NCBI RefSeq assembly: GCF_030538655.1
Contig: NZ_JAUNTO010000012.1
Span: 46,697-110,696, forward strand
Length of the DNA stretch: 64,000 bases
Reading direction: 5' to 3'
DNA from: Paracoccus sp. (in: a-proteobacteria)
GTDB taxonomy: Bacteria; Pseudomonadota; Alphaproteobacteria; Rhodobacterales; Rhodobacteraceae
Numbering within the stretch: position 1 is the first letter of the stretch; each line of letters begins with the position of its first letter. Of this stretch, positions 9,649 through 18,632 are shown in pieces. The notes below the pieces were generated by a model. That model had not been told where the DNA came from and did not search any database. It saw only the letters and a list, made by a program, of their open reading frames with translations. The translations under genes and the position numbers were made by a program.

Positions 9649-11268
9649 TCAGTTCACGTTGACACCTTGCGGGCGAAAATCGACGATAATTTCACGCCAA
9701 CGGTTGTATTTTTCCGGTGGCAGCGCGTAACCACCCCGGCCACATTCCAGAATCGCGCGGCTGGCCACCTCGAACGCCTGCTGGACGGCGGCGGGCGATC
9801 CGCCATCCGAGGCATCCAGCCGCAGCGTGGCCTGATCGGGGATGCCGCTCATGCTCATCTGGAAACGCACCGAAACCGAGGTCTGCGCCGCATCCAGCGA
9901 CAGCATGGCGCGGTTCCAGCAGGCGTTGATGGCGACCATCAGCCCTTCGCGTTCCGACAGGGACAGCGGCGGGCCGTCAGTGGCCCCGGCATTTGGGGCG
10001 CCCAGGGCGCGGTCCAGCGCCATAGCCAGGGCGTCGCCCTGCGGTTCGGTGCGCGATGCCCCGACCGCTGCTGCCGCACCCGCATCGCGCACCGCCTGTT
10101 CGGCGCGCGCGGCATCATCCAGCGCCGCCTGCAATTCCGCTGACAGCCCGCCGCCGGTGCTGGCCGATGCGTCGGGATCAGAGGCAAAGGCATCCGCCAA
10201 GGCCTCGGCCAGTGGGTCATAGGGCATTTCCGCCGACCGCCGCCGCGCAGCTTCTTCTTCGGCCTGACGGGCAGCCTCGGCGGCCTGTTCCTGCGCGATG
10301 CGGTCTACCTCGGCCTGACGCGCGGCTTCTGCCGCACGTTCCTGCGCGATACGGTCGGCTTCGGCCTGGCGCGCGGCCTGTTCGGCTTGTTCCTGTGCGA
10401 TCCGTGCGGCCTCGGCTTGCCGTTGTGCCTCGGCCTGACGCACCGCTTCTGCCGCACGTTCCCGTGCGATGCGGTCTGTCTCGGCCTGACGCGCGGCTTC
10501 GGCGGCTTGTTCCCGGGCAATACGGTCAGCTTCGGCCTGCTGGCGTGCGGCCTGTTCGGTTTGCTCCTGCGCGATCCGCGCGGCCTCGGCCTGACGGGCG
10601 GCTTCCTGGGCCTGCTGGCGTTCGGCCTCGGCTGCGGCCAGCCGCGCCTCGCGGGCGGCAACCAGCCCATCGGGGCGGGCCTGCGGACGGGGCGAGACGT
10701 CCAGCGCCAGTTCGGAACGCGGCGGCGGGGCGGTCTCGGGCGGGGCGGGCGGTGTCATGCCGGTTTCCGCCTGCGGTATCGTCGGCGCAATCGGGGCTAA
10801 TGCTGTCTGCGGCGGGGTGGAGGACGGCGGCGGTGGCACCGGGGCGGGTGTGCTGTCAGGTGCGGGCGCGGCCATCTGTGGCAGTTCCGTGGCCGCGCTG
10901 ACCGGGGCCGTCGGGGTGACGCCGCTCAGATCCGGCTGGTCTTCCGGTGCCTGCGGCGCGGGTAGAGGGGCGGCGGCGTCGGGCGTGTCCATCGGCGCGG
11001 CGGCATCCGGCACAGGGGTGGCGCTGTCATCAGCGGGCGGCTGTGGCAGTGCGGCAATATTGGTTGTGCCCGGCCTCACCGGCCCGGCCCCGCGCGATGC
11101 GGCGGCGAAGTCCTGAAATTCGGCCTCGGACATGGTGGTGACTTCGGTCTGGCGGATCGCCGGGCCATCTTGCGGGCGCAGGAAAGCCCCCGCCAGCACT
11201 GCCCAGAGGATCAGCCCGCCATGCGCCACCCCCGAGGTCCAGCGCCCGATGCGTTCGGCCCGCTCCAT
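9649..11268 (-). CDS. tolA: TolA-type energy-transducing membrane protein
   Basis: TolA crosses the periplasm and passes proton-motive force from TolQR to TolB-Pal. One N-terminal membrane segment (VAHGGLILWAVLAGAFL, residues about 12-30) is followed by a long Pro/Ala-rich part, then a strongly helical region (about residues 200-345) of 17-residue units built on EADRIAQEQAAEAARQA, and a C-terminal globular domain with VAINACWNRAML and GYALPPEKYNRWREI. At 539 residues it is longer than enteric TolA mainly because of the disordered and helical parts. It starts three bases after the tolR stop, so the genes are coupled. Confidence 0.93.
   Translation of the reverse strand: MERAERIGRWTSGVAHGGLILWAVLAGAFLRPQDGPAIRQTEVTTMSEAEFQDFAAASRGAGPVRPGTTNIAALPQPPADDSATPVPDAAAPMDTPDAAAPLPAPQAPEDQPDLSGVTPTAPVSAATELPQMAAPAPDSTPAPVPPPPSSTPPQTALAPIAPTIPQAETGMTPPAPPETAPPPRSELALDVSPRPQARPDGLVAAREARLAAAEAERQQAQEAARQAEAARIAQEQTEQAARQQAEADRIAREQAAEAARQAETDRIARERAAEAVRQAEAQRQAEAARIAQEQAEQAARQAEADRIAQERAAEAARQAEVDRIAQEQAAEAARQAEEEAARRRSAEMPYDPLAEALADAFASDPDASASTGGGLSAELQAALDDAARAEQAVRDAGAAAAVGASRTEPQGDALAMALDRALGAPNAGATDGPPLSLSEREGLMVAINACWNRAMLSLDAAQTSVSVRFQMSMSGIPDQATLRLDASDGGSPAAVQQAFEVASRAILECGRGGYALPPEKYNRWREIIVDFRPQGVNVN
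10258..10610 (-). repeat. Tandem units of about 51 bp inside tolA
   Basis: About seven degenerate 51-bp units (17 codons) encode the helical rod of TolA. On the plus strand each unit starts with TCGGCCTG. One unit is truncated to 18 bp. The array contains the only CCCGGG hexamer I found in the window (10512-10517). Confidence 0.8.
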
Positions 11269-11271
11269 GGC

Positions 11272-11730
11272 TTAACCGCCCATCCGCGGCCCGCCGGTTT
11301 CCGTCACCAGCACCAGATCGGTCAGGCCCGCCGCGTTCAGCGCCCCCATCACCTGCACCACGCGGGCATAGGGGATGCTGCCATCCGCGCGCAAAAAGAT
11401 TCGCTGCGACTGGCGTTCGGCCAGCACCGCGCCAAGCCGGGCGATCAGTTCGGATTCGGCCACGGCGCTGTCCATCACCCGGATGTCGCCCTCGACCGGG
11501 ATCGAGACGACCAGCGGTTCTTCGGGTTCGGTCGGGACGGCCTGCGCGGCGGTGCGCGGCAGTTCCAGCGGCACACCCACGGTCAACAGCGGGGCTGCGA
11601 CCATAAAGATAATCAACAGCACCAGCATCACGTCCACAAAGGGGGTGACGTTGATTTCCGCCATCGGCGCATTGCGCCGCCGCCCGCGTGCGCCGCGCCC
11701 CCGCGCGATCCGTCTGACCACCTGCGCCAT
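11272..11730 (-). CDS. tolR: Tol-Pal proton-channel subunit TolR
   Basis: TolR belongs to the ExbD/TolR family, a single-pass inner-membrane protein that works with TolQ as a proton-driven stator. The membrane segment is PFVDVMLVLLIIFMVAAPLLT (about residues 30-50) with the conserved essential aspartate in FVDVMLVL. A periplasmic domain follows (residues 60-150). 152 residues is typical. Two bases separate the tolQ stop and this start, and three bases separate it from tolA. Confidence 0.96.
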   Translation of the reverse strand: MAQVVRRIARGRGARGRRRNAPMAEINVTPFVDVMLVLLIIFMVAAPLLTVGVPLELPRTAAQAVPTEPEEPLVVSIPVEGDIRVMDSAVAESELIARLGAVLAERQSQRIFLRADGSIPYARVVQVMGALNAAGLTDLVLVTETGGPRMGG

Positions 11731-11732
11731 GG

Positions 11733-12425
11733 TCAGTCCGCCGCCATCTGCCGCGACAGCAGGGTGGAAAATTCGTCGGCGAAGGTTTCGTAATTGCCGA
11801 CGATGCGGTCGGCATCACCCGACAGTTTGTTATAGAACACCACCGCCGGGATCGCGGCCAGCAGGCCAAGCGCGGTCGCCAGCAGCGCCTCGGCAATGCC
11901 GGGGGCGACGACGGCAAGATTGGTGTTCTGGCTGACGGCGATGCCTTCAAAGGCGTTCTTGATGCCCCAGACGGTGCCAAACAGCCCGATGAACGGCGCG
12001 GTTGCGCCAGTGGTGGCCAGAAAGGACAGGCCGCGCATCAGCCGCGATTCCTCGCGCTGGATGGCGACGTTCATGGCGCGGTCGATGCGCTGATCGGCAC
12101 CGGGGATCAGCGCGCCATCGTCGCGGTGGCTGCGCCGCCATTCGGTCATCCCGGCGGCAAAGATGCGTTCCGCCGCGCCGCGCGGGGTGTCGCCGATGCG
12201 GTCATACAGATCGTCCAGCGGCTCGCCCGACCAGAAGCTGCGGTCGAAACGCCCGGCAGAGGTGCGGGCGGCGGCGAAGGCCAGCAGTTTCTGAATGATG
12301 ATCGCCCATGCCCAGAAGGACATCAGGATCAGCACCACCATCACGACCTTGACGGTCAGCGAGGCGCGGGCAAACAGCGCCAACAGCGAAAAGTCGATGG
12401 CCTGTGCGGCCTGAAGGGTTTCCAT
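11733..12425 (-). CDS. tolQ: Tol-Pal proton-channel subunit TolQ
   Basis: TolQ belongs to the MotA/TolQ/ExbB family and forms the proton channel with TolR. Three membrane segments are visible: VKVVMVVLILMSFWAWAII near the N-terminus, FLATTGATAPFIGLFGTVWGI around residue 135, and ALLATALGLLAAIPAVVFY around residue 175. The cytoplasmic loop between the first two carries the family pattern. 230 residues is the normal length. It is first in the tolQRAB-pal-cpoB run and lies 173 bases downstream of ybgC. Confidence 0.96.
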   Translation of the reverse strand: METLQAAQAIDFSLLALFARASLTVKVVMVVLILMSFWAWAIIIQKLLAFAAARTSAGRFDRSFWSGEPLDDLYDRIGDTPRGAAERIFAAGMTEWRRSHRDDGALIPGADQRIDRAMNVAIQREESRLMRGLSFLATTGATAPFIGLFGTVWGIKNAFEGIAVSQNTNLAVVAPGIAEALLATALGLLAAIPAVVFYNKLSGDADRIVGNYETFADEFSTLLSRQMAAD

Positions 12426-12527
12426 GCTCTGCCTCTTGTGTGCCCGTCTGTAGCGGGCTTCTAGCGGCAGTTTACGCCGCCGTCAGCGGCTTGGCCAACA
12501 CTTTGGCGCGAGGGCGGGGTGAGCAGG

Positions 12528-12574
12528 CCGGGGACCAGCCCCCGGACCCCCGGCGTATTTGGGCAAACAGGAGG
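12528..12574. repeat. Rhodobacterales-type intergenic repeat, copy A
   Basis: A C-rich/G-rich run followed by CGTATTTGGGCAAACAGGAGG lies between ybgC and tolQ. Degenerate relatives occur at 43001-43030 and 46084-46129. Repeats of this shape are familiar from intergenic regions of Rhodobacteraceae; the role is unknown, and the ones flanked by stems may act as transcription stops. Confidence 0.6.
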
Positions 12575-12598
12575 CCGGGCGACGGTTTTCCGGTGCGG

Positions 12599-13003
12599 TT
12601 AACTGGTGGGTTCATCCAGAAACAGCGCCGCCGCGACCGGGGCGGGGATACGCGTCGGGCGACCGCTGTTCAGCGCGACGCAGACCACGGTCACGGTGGC
12701 CCGGAACAGCGGCACGCCGTCGCGCAGCACATCCTGCCCCACCACGATGCGCGATCCGCCCAGCTGGATCGTGCGTGTTTCCACTGTCAGCAGATCGTCG
12801 AAACGGGCCGGAGACAGATAATCCGCCTCGACCCGGCGGACGGCAAAGACAGTTCCTGCATCCTTGAGCGCGGCCTGATCCACGCCAAGGTCACGCAGCC
12901 ATTCCGACCGTGCCCGTTCAATGAATTTCAAATAGTTGGCGTAATAGACGATTCCGGCAAGGTCGGTATCCTCGTAATAGATTCGGATCGGGAATTGGTG
13001 CAT
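12599..13003 (-). CDS. ybgC: Tol-Pal-associated acyl-CoA thioesterase YbgC
   Basis: A 134-residue 4-hydroxybenzoyl-CoA-thioesterase-like hotdog protein. The signature YYEDTDLAGIVYYANYLKF near the N-terminus contains the catalytic aspartate, and IERARSEWLRDLG follows. In other bacteria YbgC hydrolyses short-chain or acyl-carrier thioesters and is linked to phospholipid metabolism. It is the usual first gene of the tol-pal cluster. ruvB, often just upstream in other bacteria, is not present here. Confidence 0.93.
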   Translation of the reverse strand: MHQFPIRIYYEDTDLAGIVYYANYLKFIERARSEWLRDLGVDQAALKDAGTVFAVRRVEADYLSPARFDDLLTVETRTIQLGGSRIVVGQDVLRDGVPLFRATVTVVCVALNSGRPTRIPAPVAAALFLDEPTS

Positions 13004-13489
13004 TCTGGGTCTCTTTCAGGTGGTGGCCGGGGCAGGGTGCCGTTCTTTGGGGCGCGCGTCCAGCCATGGGTTGTCTTGCTTGGGCTGGTTGCTGTGCGCG
13101 GCCGCAAGGCCCTGACGCTTTTATTCGGCACCTGGAATGAATGTTGAAAGTCTTGGGAAAAGCTCGCGCGGTTCGCGTGTTGTTTGCCGCTGGCGTTTCT
13201 GATCGTCCCATCGGGGGTGCGCGCAAGAAGATATTGCGCAGCAGGCCCAAAATCTGCGTCAGATCGTTGATAATCCGGGACAGGCCGCCAGACGGTGGGT
13301 GACATCGGCGGCGGCTTCCTGTTCGATCGCCTCGGGCGACAGGGATTGCGCCTATCTACGATCAGCAGGATTTTCCGGCCTTCGGTGTGGCGGCCTTGCA
13401 GAAAGGTCCGCCGCCGGCGCAGCGGTTCAAAGGGGCGACATCATCCTGCCCGAACGTCTGCAAAACCCAACGCAGCGGATTTATCGGAT
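13004..13489. other. Gene-poor region with possible decayed coding sequence
   Basis: Between ybgC and the tsaE-like remnant there is no frame with coding character for its whole length. On the minus strand, short runs such as SPEAIEQEAAADVTHRLAA and, after a shift, LSRIINDLTQILGLLRNIF look like fragments of a real protein broken by frameshifts, but I do not recognise the family. Confidence 0.4.
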
Positions 13490-13648
13490 CAGGCCAATAT
13501 GAGTGCGCCGCCGATGCAATTCGACAAAACTGCGGATCAGCAAGGTCTTGTCGGCGCCGACATCGCCGGTCAGCAGGGAAATGGCCTGACCTATTGGCAA
13601 GCGAAAACGCCATCATCGTCATGGCCTGACGGTGGTTGGCCAAAGTGA
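13490..13648 (-). pseudogene. Decayed tsaE-like ATPase fragment
   Basis: On the minus strand one frame reads RLPIGQAISLLTGDVGADKT followed by LLIRSFVELH. This closely follows the TsaE (YjeE) P-loop region, where LSGDLGAGKTT-x-x-R-x-F is expected. The Walker glycine before the lysine is replaced by aspartate (GADKT), the frame stops soon after, and the part before it is in another frame. TsaE normally helps make the t6A modification of tRNA and is essential in most bacteria, so a functional copy should exist elsewhere. This fragment is too short and broken to work. Confidence 0.55.
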
Positions 13649-13722
13649 ATGACGGGCCGGGAAGGCGTCATTGGGCGGGGACAGAATTGTGAAGAAATGC
13701 CCGTCGATTTCAGGGGTTCCCG

Positions 13723-14538
13723 TCATGATGCCGGAATGTCGCAGATCAGGCCGGGCAGGCTGGCCCTCAGCCCGGTGATGCCGCCGGGGTGCCAGCCCAT
13801 AGCCGCTAGCCCCGTGCAATCAGGCACGCGCAGCCCGCTGGCATCGGCGCGGGCGGGCAGAGGGTGGCGGCACCCGGTCAGCGCGGCGACCTCGGCCAGC
13901 AGATCGCGACGGTCCAGCACCAGATCACTGGCATTCAGCGTGGCGGGCGGGGCAGGGTGGCGCAGGATCAGGGCGATTGCGGCGGCCAGATCGTCGCCAT
14001 GCAGTTCGGTGGCGACATGCGGCTCTATCGGCTGCCCGGCCAGAAAATCGGCGAACAGCGGTGCCCATTTATGCGCCCGCCCCGGCCCATAGACGCCGGT
14101 TGCCCGCAGGCTGGTGCCGTGCAAGGGCAGGGCGGCCAGCGCGGATTCCGCCTGCGCCTTGATCTGCCCATACAGGCTGGTTGGCGCGGGGGGCAGGTCG
14201 TCGGGCAGGCGCATCCCCGGCGGGTGGCCGTCATGCACCGCGCGCGATGACAGAAACACCACGCGGCCCACGCCATCGCGGATGGCGGCATCCCACAGGC
14301 GCAGGGTGCCGTCCAGATTGGCGGCGCGGAAACCCGCCGGGTCGTCGCCCTCGCCGCCGCGATAGCGACCGGGGGCATGGGACAGCGCCAGATGCACCAG
14401 CGCATCGGTGCCGCGCAGGTCGGGCGTGTCGCCCAGCCGCCAGCCGGGCAACAGGTTCAGATCATACCCGGCAGCGGCCAGCGCGGGGGCGATCATGCCG
14501 CCCAGGCGCCCGGTTGCGCCGGTCAGCGCCACCCTCAT
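13723..14538 (-). CDS. NAD(P)-dependent epimerase/dehydratase-family protein (extended SDR)
   Basis: The N-terminus MRVALTGATGRLGG carries the TGxxGxxG nucleotide-binding loop of extended short-chain dehydrogenases. The catalytic YxxxK is present as SLYGQIKAQ (about residue 140), preceded by VVFLSSRAVHDG with its serine. 271 residues is a little short for sugar epimerases. It overlaps the glycosyltransferase gene behind it by four bases, which suggests a shared role in cell-surface sugar metabolism; the substrate cannot be told. Confidence 0.85.
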   Translation of the reverse strand: MRVALTGATGRLGGMIAPALAAAGYDLNLLPGWRLGDTPDLRGTDALVHLALSHAPGRYRGGEGDDPAGFRAANLDGTLRLWDAAIRDGVGRVVFLSSRAVHDGHPPGMRLPDDLPPAPTSLYGQIKAQAESALAALPLHGTSLRATGVYGPGRAHKWAPLFADFLAGQPIEPHVATELHGDDLAAAIALILRHPAPPATLNASDLVLDRRDLLAEVAALTGCRHPLPARADASGLRVPDCTGLAAMGWHPGGITGLRASLPGLICDIPAS

Positions 14539-15434
14539 GCGGCGGGGCGGATTTGTGCGCTCAGATCAGGCAGCGGGCCGCCTGCCGCGATGTCGCGCCA
14601 TATCTGGATCAAAGGACGCAACGCCGCCGCCTTGGCATGATCCGACCATGGCTTTTCGTATTGGTAATGAATGACATGCACGCTCTCCCAATCCCACAGC
14701 GCGGGCATATTGATCCAGACATATTGCAGCATGTTGTATTGGATTGGTAGCCCGTGCCAGTCGGGGAAAAAGTCCTGCAAGAAGGTCTGGTCGGTGCGCC
14801 GCCAGAACACGCCGGGCCGGTCCAGCTGCGCCATCATCGCATCAAAGGTCGCTGCATTGGGGCGGGCGGTGAATACGCCGGAATTCATACGGTGGAACCC
14901 GTCCAGCCCCTCATAGACATTGGGCGCGGCGCAGAATTCGGGAAAGCCGAACAGCTTGTCGATATTACGCACCACCAGCGCATCGGCGTCGATGAACACG
15001 GTGCGGGCATAATCCAGCTGCCACAGCCGCAGTTTCACGAAATTATCCAGCGGTGTGTGGAAATCGGGCTTGCCGCCACGGGTAAAGGCGGCACGGCTGT
15101 GCAGGGCGTCGCGGGCATGGGTGCGGTCGAATTCGGTCGAAGTGGGCAACAGATCCGCCGCGATCAGCCGCGCGCCAAGGCGGCGCAACCCATCCAGTGC
15201 GTCATGTGGGATGCCCCGGTGCATCACGGCGATGTCGGCCCCAGCCCCGGTGCCGGTCAGCCGCAGCGAGCGCACAAGTGCCTGTGCCCCCGGCAGATAG
15301 TCGGCATTTGTGACCAGCGTCACATAGGCGCGATCACCCTGCGGCCCGCGTTCGGCCTGCAAGCCGGGCGCAAGGGTGTAACAATCAGCAGGCGATTCTG
15401 TCCTGGTGATCGGGGGCGATGGTTGTATCGTCAT
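14535..15434 (-). CDS. Glycosyltransferase, family 8-like (glycogenin type)
   Basis: The protein opens with AYVTLVTNADYLPGAQALVRSLR, the usual beginning of family 8 (GT-A fold) glycosyltransferases, and has the metal-binding DxD as VFIDADALVVRNIDKLF (about residue 130), followed by FHRMNSGVFTARPN. Such enzymes use a UDP-sugar donor and retain the anomeric configuration. I prefer the ATG at 15434 (299 residues); an upstream frame to 15488 adds basic residues without a ribosome site. It is coupled to the SDR gene downstream. Confidence 0.85.
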   Translation of the reverse strand: MTIQPSPPITRTESPADCYTLAPGLQAERGPQGDRAYVTLVTNADYLPGAQALVRSLRLTGTGAGADIAVMHRGIPHDALDGLRRLGARLIAADLLPTSTEFDRTHARDALHSRAAFTRGGKPDFHTPLDNFVKLRLWQLDYARTVFIDADALVVRNIDKLFGFPEFCAAPNVYEGLDGFHRMNSGVFTARPNAATFDAMMAQLDRPGVFWRRTDQTFLQDFFPDWHGLPIQYNMLQYVWINMPALWDWESVHVIHYQYEKPWSDHAKAAALRPLIQIWRDIAAGGPLPDLSAQIRPAA

Positions 15435-15575
15435 GCTTTTCAATCTCTTGCGGGGCTTTTGCCGGGATTGCCGGGGCAACACTGTCACAATCGGATAAAT
15501 GAATTATGACAGCCGCCACGCGCCTTGGACAGAGCGCGGGATCACGCTAGAACCCCCTTCAGCGAGGAGACGCCC

Positions 15576-16955
15576 ATGCCCATTTCTGAACCTGCCATCG
15601 CCGCTTTGACCGATGTTTTCGGCGACCGCCTGTCGCAGCGCACAGCCGACCGCGATCACCACGCCGGGTCGGAAACCTTTCACCGCGCCCCGCCGCCCGA
15701 TGCGGTGATCTGGCCGCTGACCACGGCCGAGGTGTCGGCTGCGCTGGCGATCTGCAACGAACACCGCGTCCCGGTGATCGGCTGGGGCACCGGCACCTCG
15801 CTGGAGGGGCATGCGCTGGCGATCCACGGCGGGGTGGTGCTGGACCTGAGCCGGATGGACAAGGTGATCGACCTGCGCCCCGGCGATATGCAGGTGACGG
15901 TTCAGCCCGGCGTCACGCGTGAGGCGCTGAATACCGAATTGCGCGCGACGGGGCTGTTTTTTCCGGTTGATCCGGGGGCCAATGCCAGCCTTGGCGGCAT
16001 GGCTGCCACGCGGGCCAGCGGCACAACGGCGGTGCGATACGGCACCATGCGCGACAATGTGCTGGCGCTTGAAGTCGTGCTGGCCGATGGCCGGGTGATC
16101 CGCACCGGCACCCGCGCGGCGAAATCCAGCGCCGGTTACGATCTGACCGGGCTGATGGTCGGGTCTGAAGGCACGCTGGGCATCATCACCGAACTGACCT
16201 TGCGGCTGCACGGCCAGCCTGAACATGTCGCGGCGGCGGTTTGTGCCTTTCCGACGCTGGAATCGGCGGTCGAATGCGTCACTGCAACGATGCAGTCGGG
16301 CATTCCGATGGCACGGATCGAATTTGTCGATTCGCTGGGGATCAGGGCGGTGAACGCGATGGCGCATCGCAGCTATCCCGAAACGCCGCATCTGTTCGTG
16401 GAATTCAACGGCAGCGCGGAATCGGTGCGCGCCGATGCGGCGGCTTTCGGCGATCTGGCGCAGGATTTCGGCGGCACCGGATTCGACTGGGCCGACACGC
16501 CCGAGGCGCGCACGGCCTTGTGGAAGATGCGGCATCAGGCCTATCCGGCCTGTCTGGCGCTGCGCCCCGGTGCGACGGCGGTGGTGACGGATGTCTGCGT
16601 GCCGATGTCGCATCTGGCCGAGGCGGTGGCGGCAGCCAGCGCCGATATTGCCGAACAGGGGATGACCGGCCCGATTCTGGGTCATGTCGGCGACGGCAAT
16701 TTCCACGCCGCGCTGCTGGTTGACCCCGGCGATGCCGATCAACTGGCCCGCGCCAAGGCCATTGCCCGCCGCATGGCCGAACGCGCGTTGGCCGTGGGCG
16801 GCACGATCAGCGGCGAACATGGCATCGGCGTTGGCAAGCGTCCGCTGATGGCTGCCGAACATGGTGAAGGCTGGGCGGTGATGGGTGCGATCAAGGCGGC
16901 GCTGGACCCGCACAATATCCTGAATCCGGGTAAATTGATACCCGACCGGAATTGA
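15576..16955 (+). CDS. FAD-linked D-lactate/glycolate-type dehydrogenase (GlcD/LDHD-like)
   Basis: A 459-residue flavoprotein of the vanillyl-alcohol-oxidase fold. The FAD-binding part (residues about 40-220) shows VIGWGTGTSLEGHAL, DPGANASLGGMAATRASGT and GSEGTLGIITELTLRL. The C-terminal cap domain contains GHVGDGNFHAALL and the final ISGEHGIGVGKR, both typical of D-2-hydroxyacid dehydrogenases that feed electrons to the respiratory chain. The start at 15576 follows GAGGAG. It is divergent from the glycosyltransferase gene. D-lactate is the best guess for substrate, glycolate or D-2-hydroxyglutarate are alternatives. Confidence 0.85.
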   Translation: MPISEPAIAALTDVFGDRLSQRTADRDHHAGSETFHRAPPPDAVIWPLTTAEVSAALAICNEHRVPVIGWGTGTSLEGHALAIHGGVVLDLSRMDKVIDLRPGDMQVTVQPGVTREALNTELRATGLFFPVDPGANASLGGMAATRASGTTAVRYGTMRDNVLALEVVLADGRVIRTGTRAAKSSAGYDLTGLMVGSEGTLGIITELTLRLHGQPEHVAAAVCAFPTLESAVECVTATMQSGIPMARIEFVDSLGIRAVNAMAHRSYPETPHLFVEFNGSAESVRADAAAFGDLAQDFGGTGFDWADTPEARTALWKMRHQAYPACLALRPGATAVVTDVCVPMSHLAEAVAAASADIAEQGMTGPILGHVGDGNFHAALLVDPGDADQLARAKAIARRMAERALAVGGTISGEHGIGVGKRPLMAAEHGEGWAVMGAIKAALDPHNILNPGKLIPDRN

Positions 16956-17072
16956 CTTACCAAGCATTTGGATAAAATCATACAAATGTTAAATTCATCA
17001 TTTACCTTTTTGCTGACAAAAGTCTGTTCGTGGATGCTGACCGTCTGCTGATTCACGTCTGATGAATGTGCT
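16950..17072 (+). promoter_or_regulatory. AT-rich leader, possible sulfotransferase promoter
   Basis: A short stretch much richer in A and T than its surroundings separates the dehydrogenase from the sulfotransferase. TTGACT at about 16951-16956 followed 15-16 bases later by TAAAAT looks like a sigma-70 type promoter. The match is by eye only. Confidence 0.3.
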
Positions 17073-18074
17073 ATGAACACTGCTGACGCAATCACGGGTG
17101 ACAGGGTGGCTGCCGACCGTGCAGTGCGGGCGGCGGGTGTGATTGAGGTGCCGCCGGTTATTCTTTATGGCGCGCTGCGATCCGGCACGACCATGCTGCG
17201 GCTGATGCTGGATATGCACCCGCAGTTATCCTGCCCGACCGAGGCGGATTTCCTGTTCGATCACCTGCGGCCATCCGGTGGCGGCTGGATTCTGGATCGT
17301 AACCGCCTGCTGGGCGACCGGATTTTTATGCAGTCTTCTATTGCGCCGCCCCTCAGCCATCACGGCCAGCCTGCGGTGGCGGCGATGGTCGCGGCACTGG
17401 CGGCGAAAAAGCCGCAGGCACGGCTGATTCTGTTGCTGCATCGCGGGCTGGATGCCGCGCTGGCGCTGTTGCCCGATGCCCATGTCATCCACCTTGTCCG
17501 CGATCCGCGCGATGTGGCGATCTCGTCTGTTCGGATGGGCTGGGCGGGGGATGTGTATCATGCCGCGCAGCATTGGGTCGCAACCGAACATGACTGGGAC
17601 AGCGCGGCCACCGATCTGGCTGGCAGGCCGGTGGCGGTGCTGCATTTCGAACAACTGGTCGATGAGCCCAGGGAACAGCTCGCACGCCTGTGCGATTTTC
17701 TGGGTGTCGGCTTTGATCCGGCGATGTTGCACTTTCACGAAACATCCAGCTATCGCCCGGTCGATTCGTCCTCGTCCTTTCGATGGCAGCGGAACGCCAG
17801 GCTGTCGGATGTCGCCCTGATTGAAAGTGCTGTCGGTCCGCTGATCGCGGGGCGGGGCTATTCGCGCAGTCAGGCCGAGCCGGTGCGGCTGACACGGGCC
17901 CGGCTGCTGTGGGTCAAGCTGCGCGGCAAGGCCAAGCGGCTGGGGTTCCGCATCGACCGCTATGGCCTGCGCGATACGCTGCTGGAAAGCGCCTCGAACC
18001 GGCTGGGCCTGCCATGGCTGGGGCGCAATGCGCGGCTGCGGATTATGCAGGAAGACCTGCGCCATCTGGAATAA
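17073..18074 (+). CDS. Sulfotransferase-family protein
   Basis: A 333-residue P-loop protein that would transfer sulfate from PAPS to an acceptor. The 5'-phosphosulfate loop reads ILYGALRSGTTMLRLMLD (about residue 30) and the 3'-phosphate site VIHLVRDPRDVAISSVRMGWAG (split family motif, about residue 145). Further on, VLHFEQLVDEPREQLARLCDFLGV matches the region seen in the same family. Acceptor unknown; surface polysaccharide or a lipid is a reasonable guess given the glycosyltransferase nearby. It has its own AT-rich upstream region. Confidence 0.85.
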   Translation: MNTADAITGDRVAADRAVRAAGVIEVPPVILYGALRSGTTMLRLMLDMHPQLSCPTEADFLFDHLRPSGGGWILDRNRLLGDRIFMQSSIAPPLSHHGQPAVAAMVAALAAKKPQARLILLLHRGLDAALALLPDAHVIHLVRDPRDVAISSVRMGWAGDVYHAAQHWVATEHDWDSAATDLAGRPVAVLHFEQLVDEPREQLARLCDFLGVGFDPAMLHFHETSSYRPVDSSSSFRWQRNARLSDVALIESAVGPLIAGRGYSRSQAEPVRLTRARLLWVKLRGKAKRLGFRIDRYGLRDTLLESASNRLGLPWLGRNARLRIMQEDLRHLE

Positions 18075-18226
18075 GCGACCCCGCCACCCGCTGACCTTGC
18101 CCCGGCATCCCGGCACATAAAGCCGTGCCCGCCCTGTCCATACGGCGGGCGCGGCATTGGGCGCAGGTGGTGGCGGAACCCTGCACCGTCTCTGGCGTTG
18201 TCTTTTCAACCAGCAGGAGAGGCAAT

Positions 18227-18523
18227 ATGTCCCATAATCCGAATCCCGAAAAACAGACCCGCAAGCACAGCCCTGCCTTACTGGCGATTCTGGTGGCGCT
18301 GGTCGTTGCGGCAATGGTGTTTTTTGTGTTTGGCGGCTCGGACCCGTCCCCCGATGATCTGACACAGGTCGAGGTGCCGCAAACGGGTCAGGCCGCGGGC
18401 ACTGACACGACCCCGCCCACCCCCGCGGTCGAGCCGACGCCGGGCGATGAACCGCCGCAGGCCGAGGGTCAGCCCGCCACCTCGCCCCCTGATGAGACAC
18501 TGCCCACAGCACTGTCGAACTGA
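18227..18523 (+). CDS. Small single-pass membrane protein with proline-rich tail
   Basis: 98 residues starting at an ATG preceded by AGGAGA. A basic N-terminus (KQTRKHS) leads into one membrane helix (PALLAILVALVVAAMVFFVF, residues about 15-36); the rest is a low-complexity Pro/Thr/Glu/Ala tail predicted to lie in the periplasm. Proteins of this shape are common in Rhodobacteraceae but I know no function. The basic end inside and the acidic tail outside fit the positive-inside rule. Confidence 0.65.
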   Translation: MSHNPNPEKQTRKHSPALLAILVALVVAAMVFFVFGGSDPSPDDLTQVEVPQTGQAAGTDTTPPTPAVEPTPGDEPPQAEGQPATSPPDETLPTALSN

Positions 18524-18632
18524 TGCGCAGGGTGCCTGCACGCTGACGCTTTCGTGAAACTCGCGCACCCGTGACTTTGGGCGCGGGTTTTGCGATAGAG
18601 ACGAAAAGCTTTTCAAATCATCCGGGGGCAGG

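Noticed and set aside
10258-10610. Intergenic repeat array
   Set aside because: The 51-bp units are codons of the TolA helical rod, not a separate element.
15504-16985. Long 493-codon frame on the minus strand
   Set aside because: It is the exact antisense of the FAD dehydrogenase gene, rich in His, Arg and Gln as expected for a GC-rich shadow frame.
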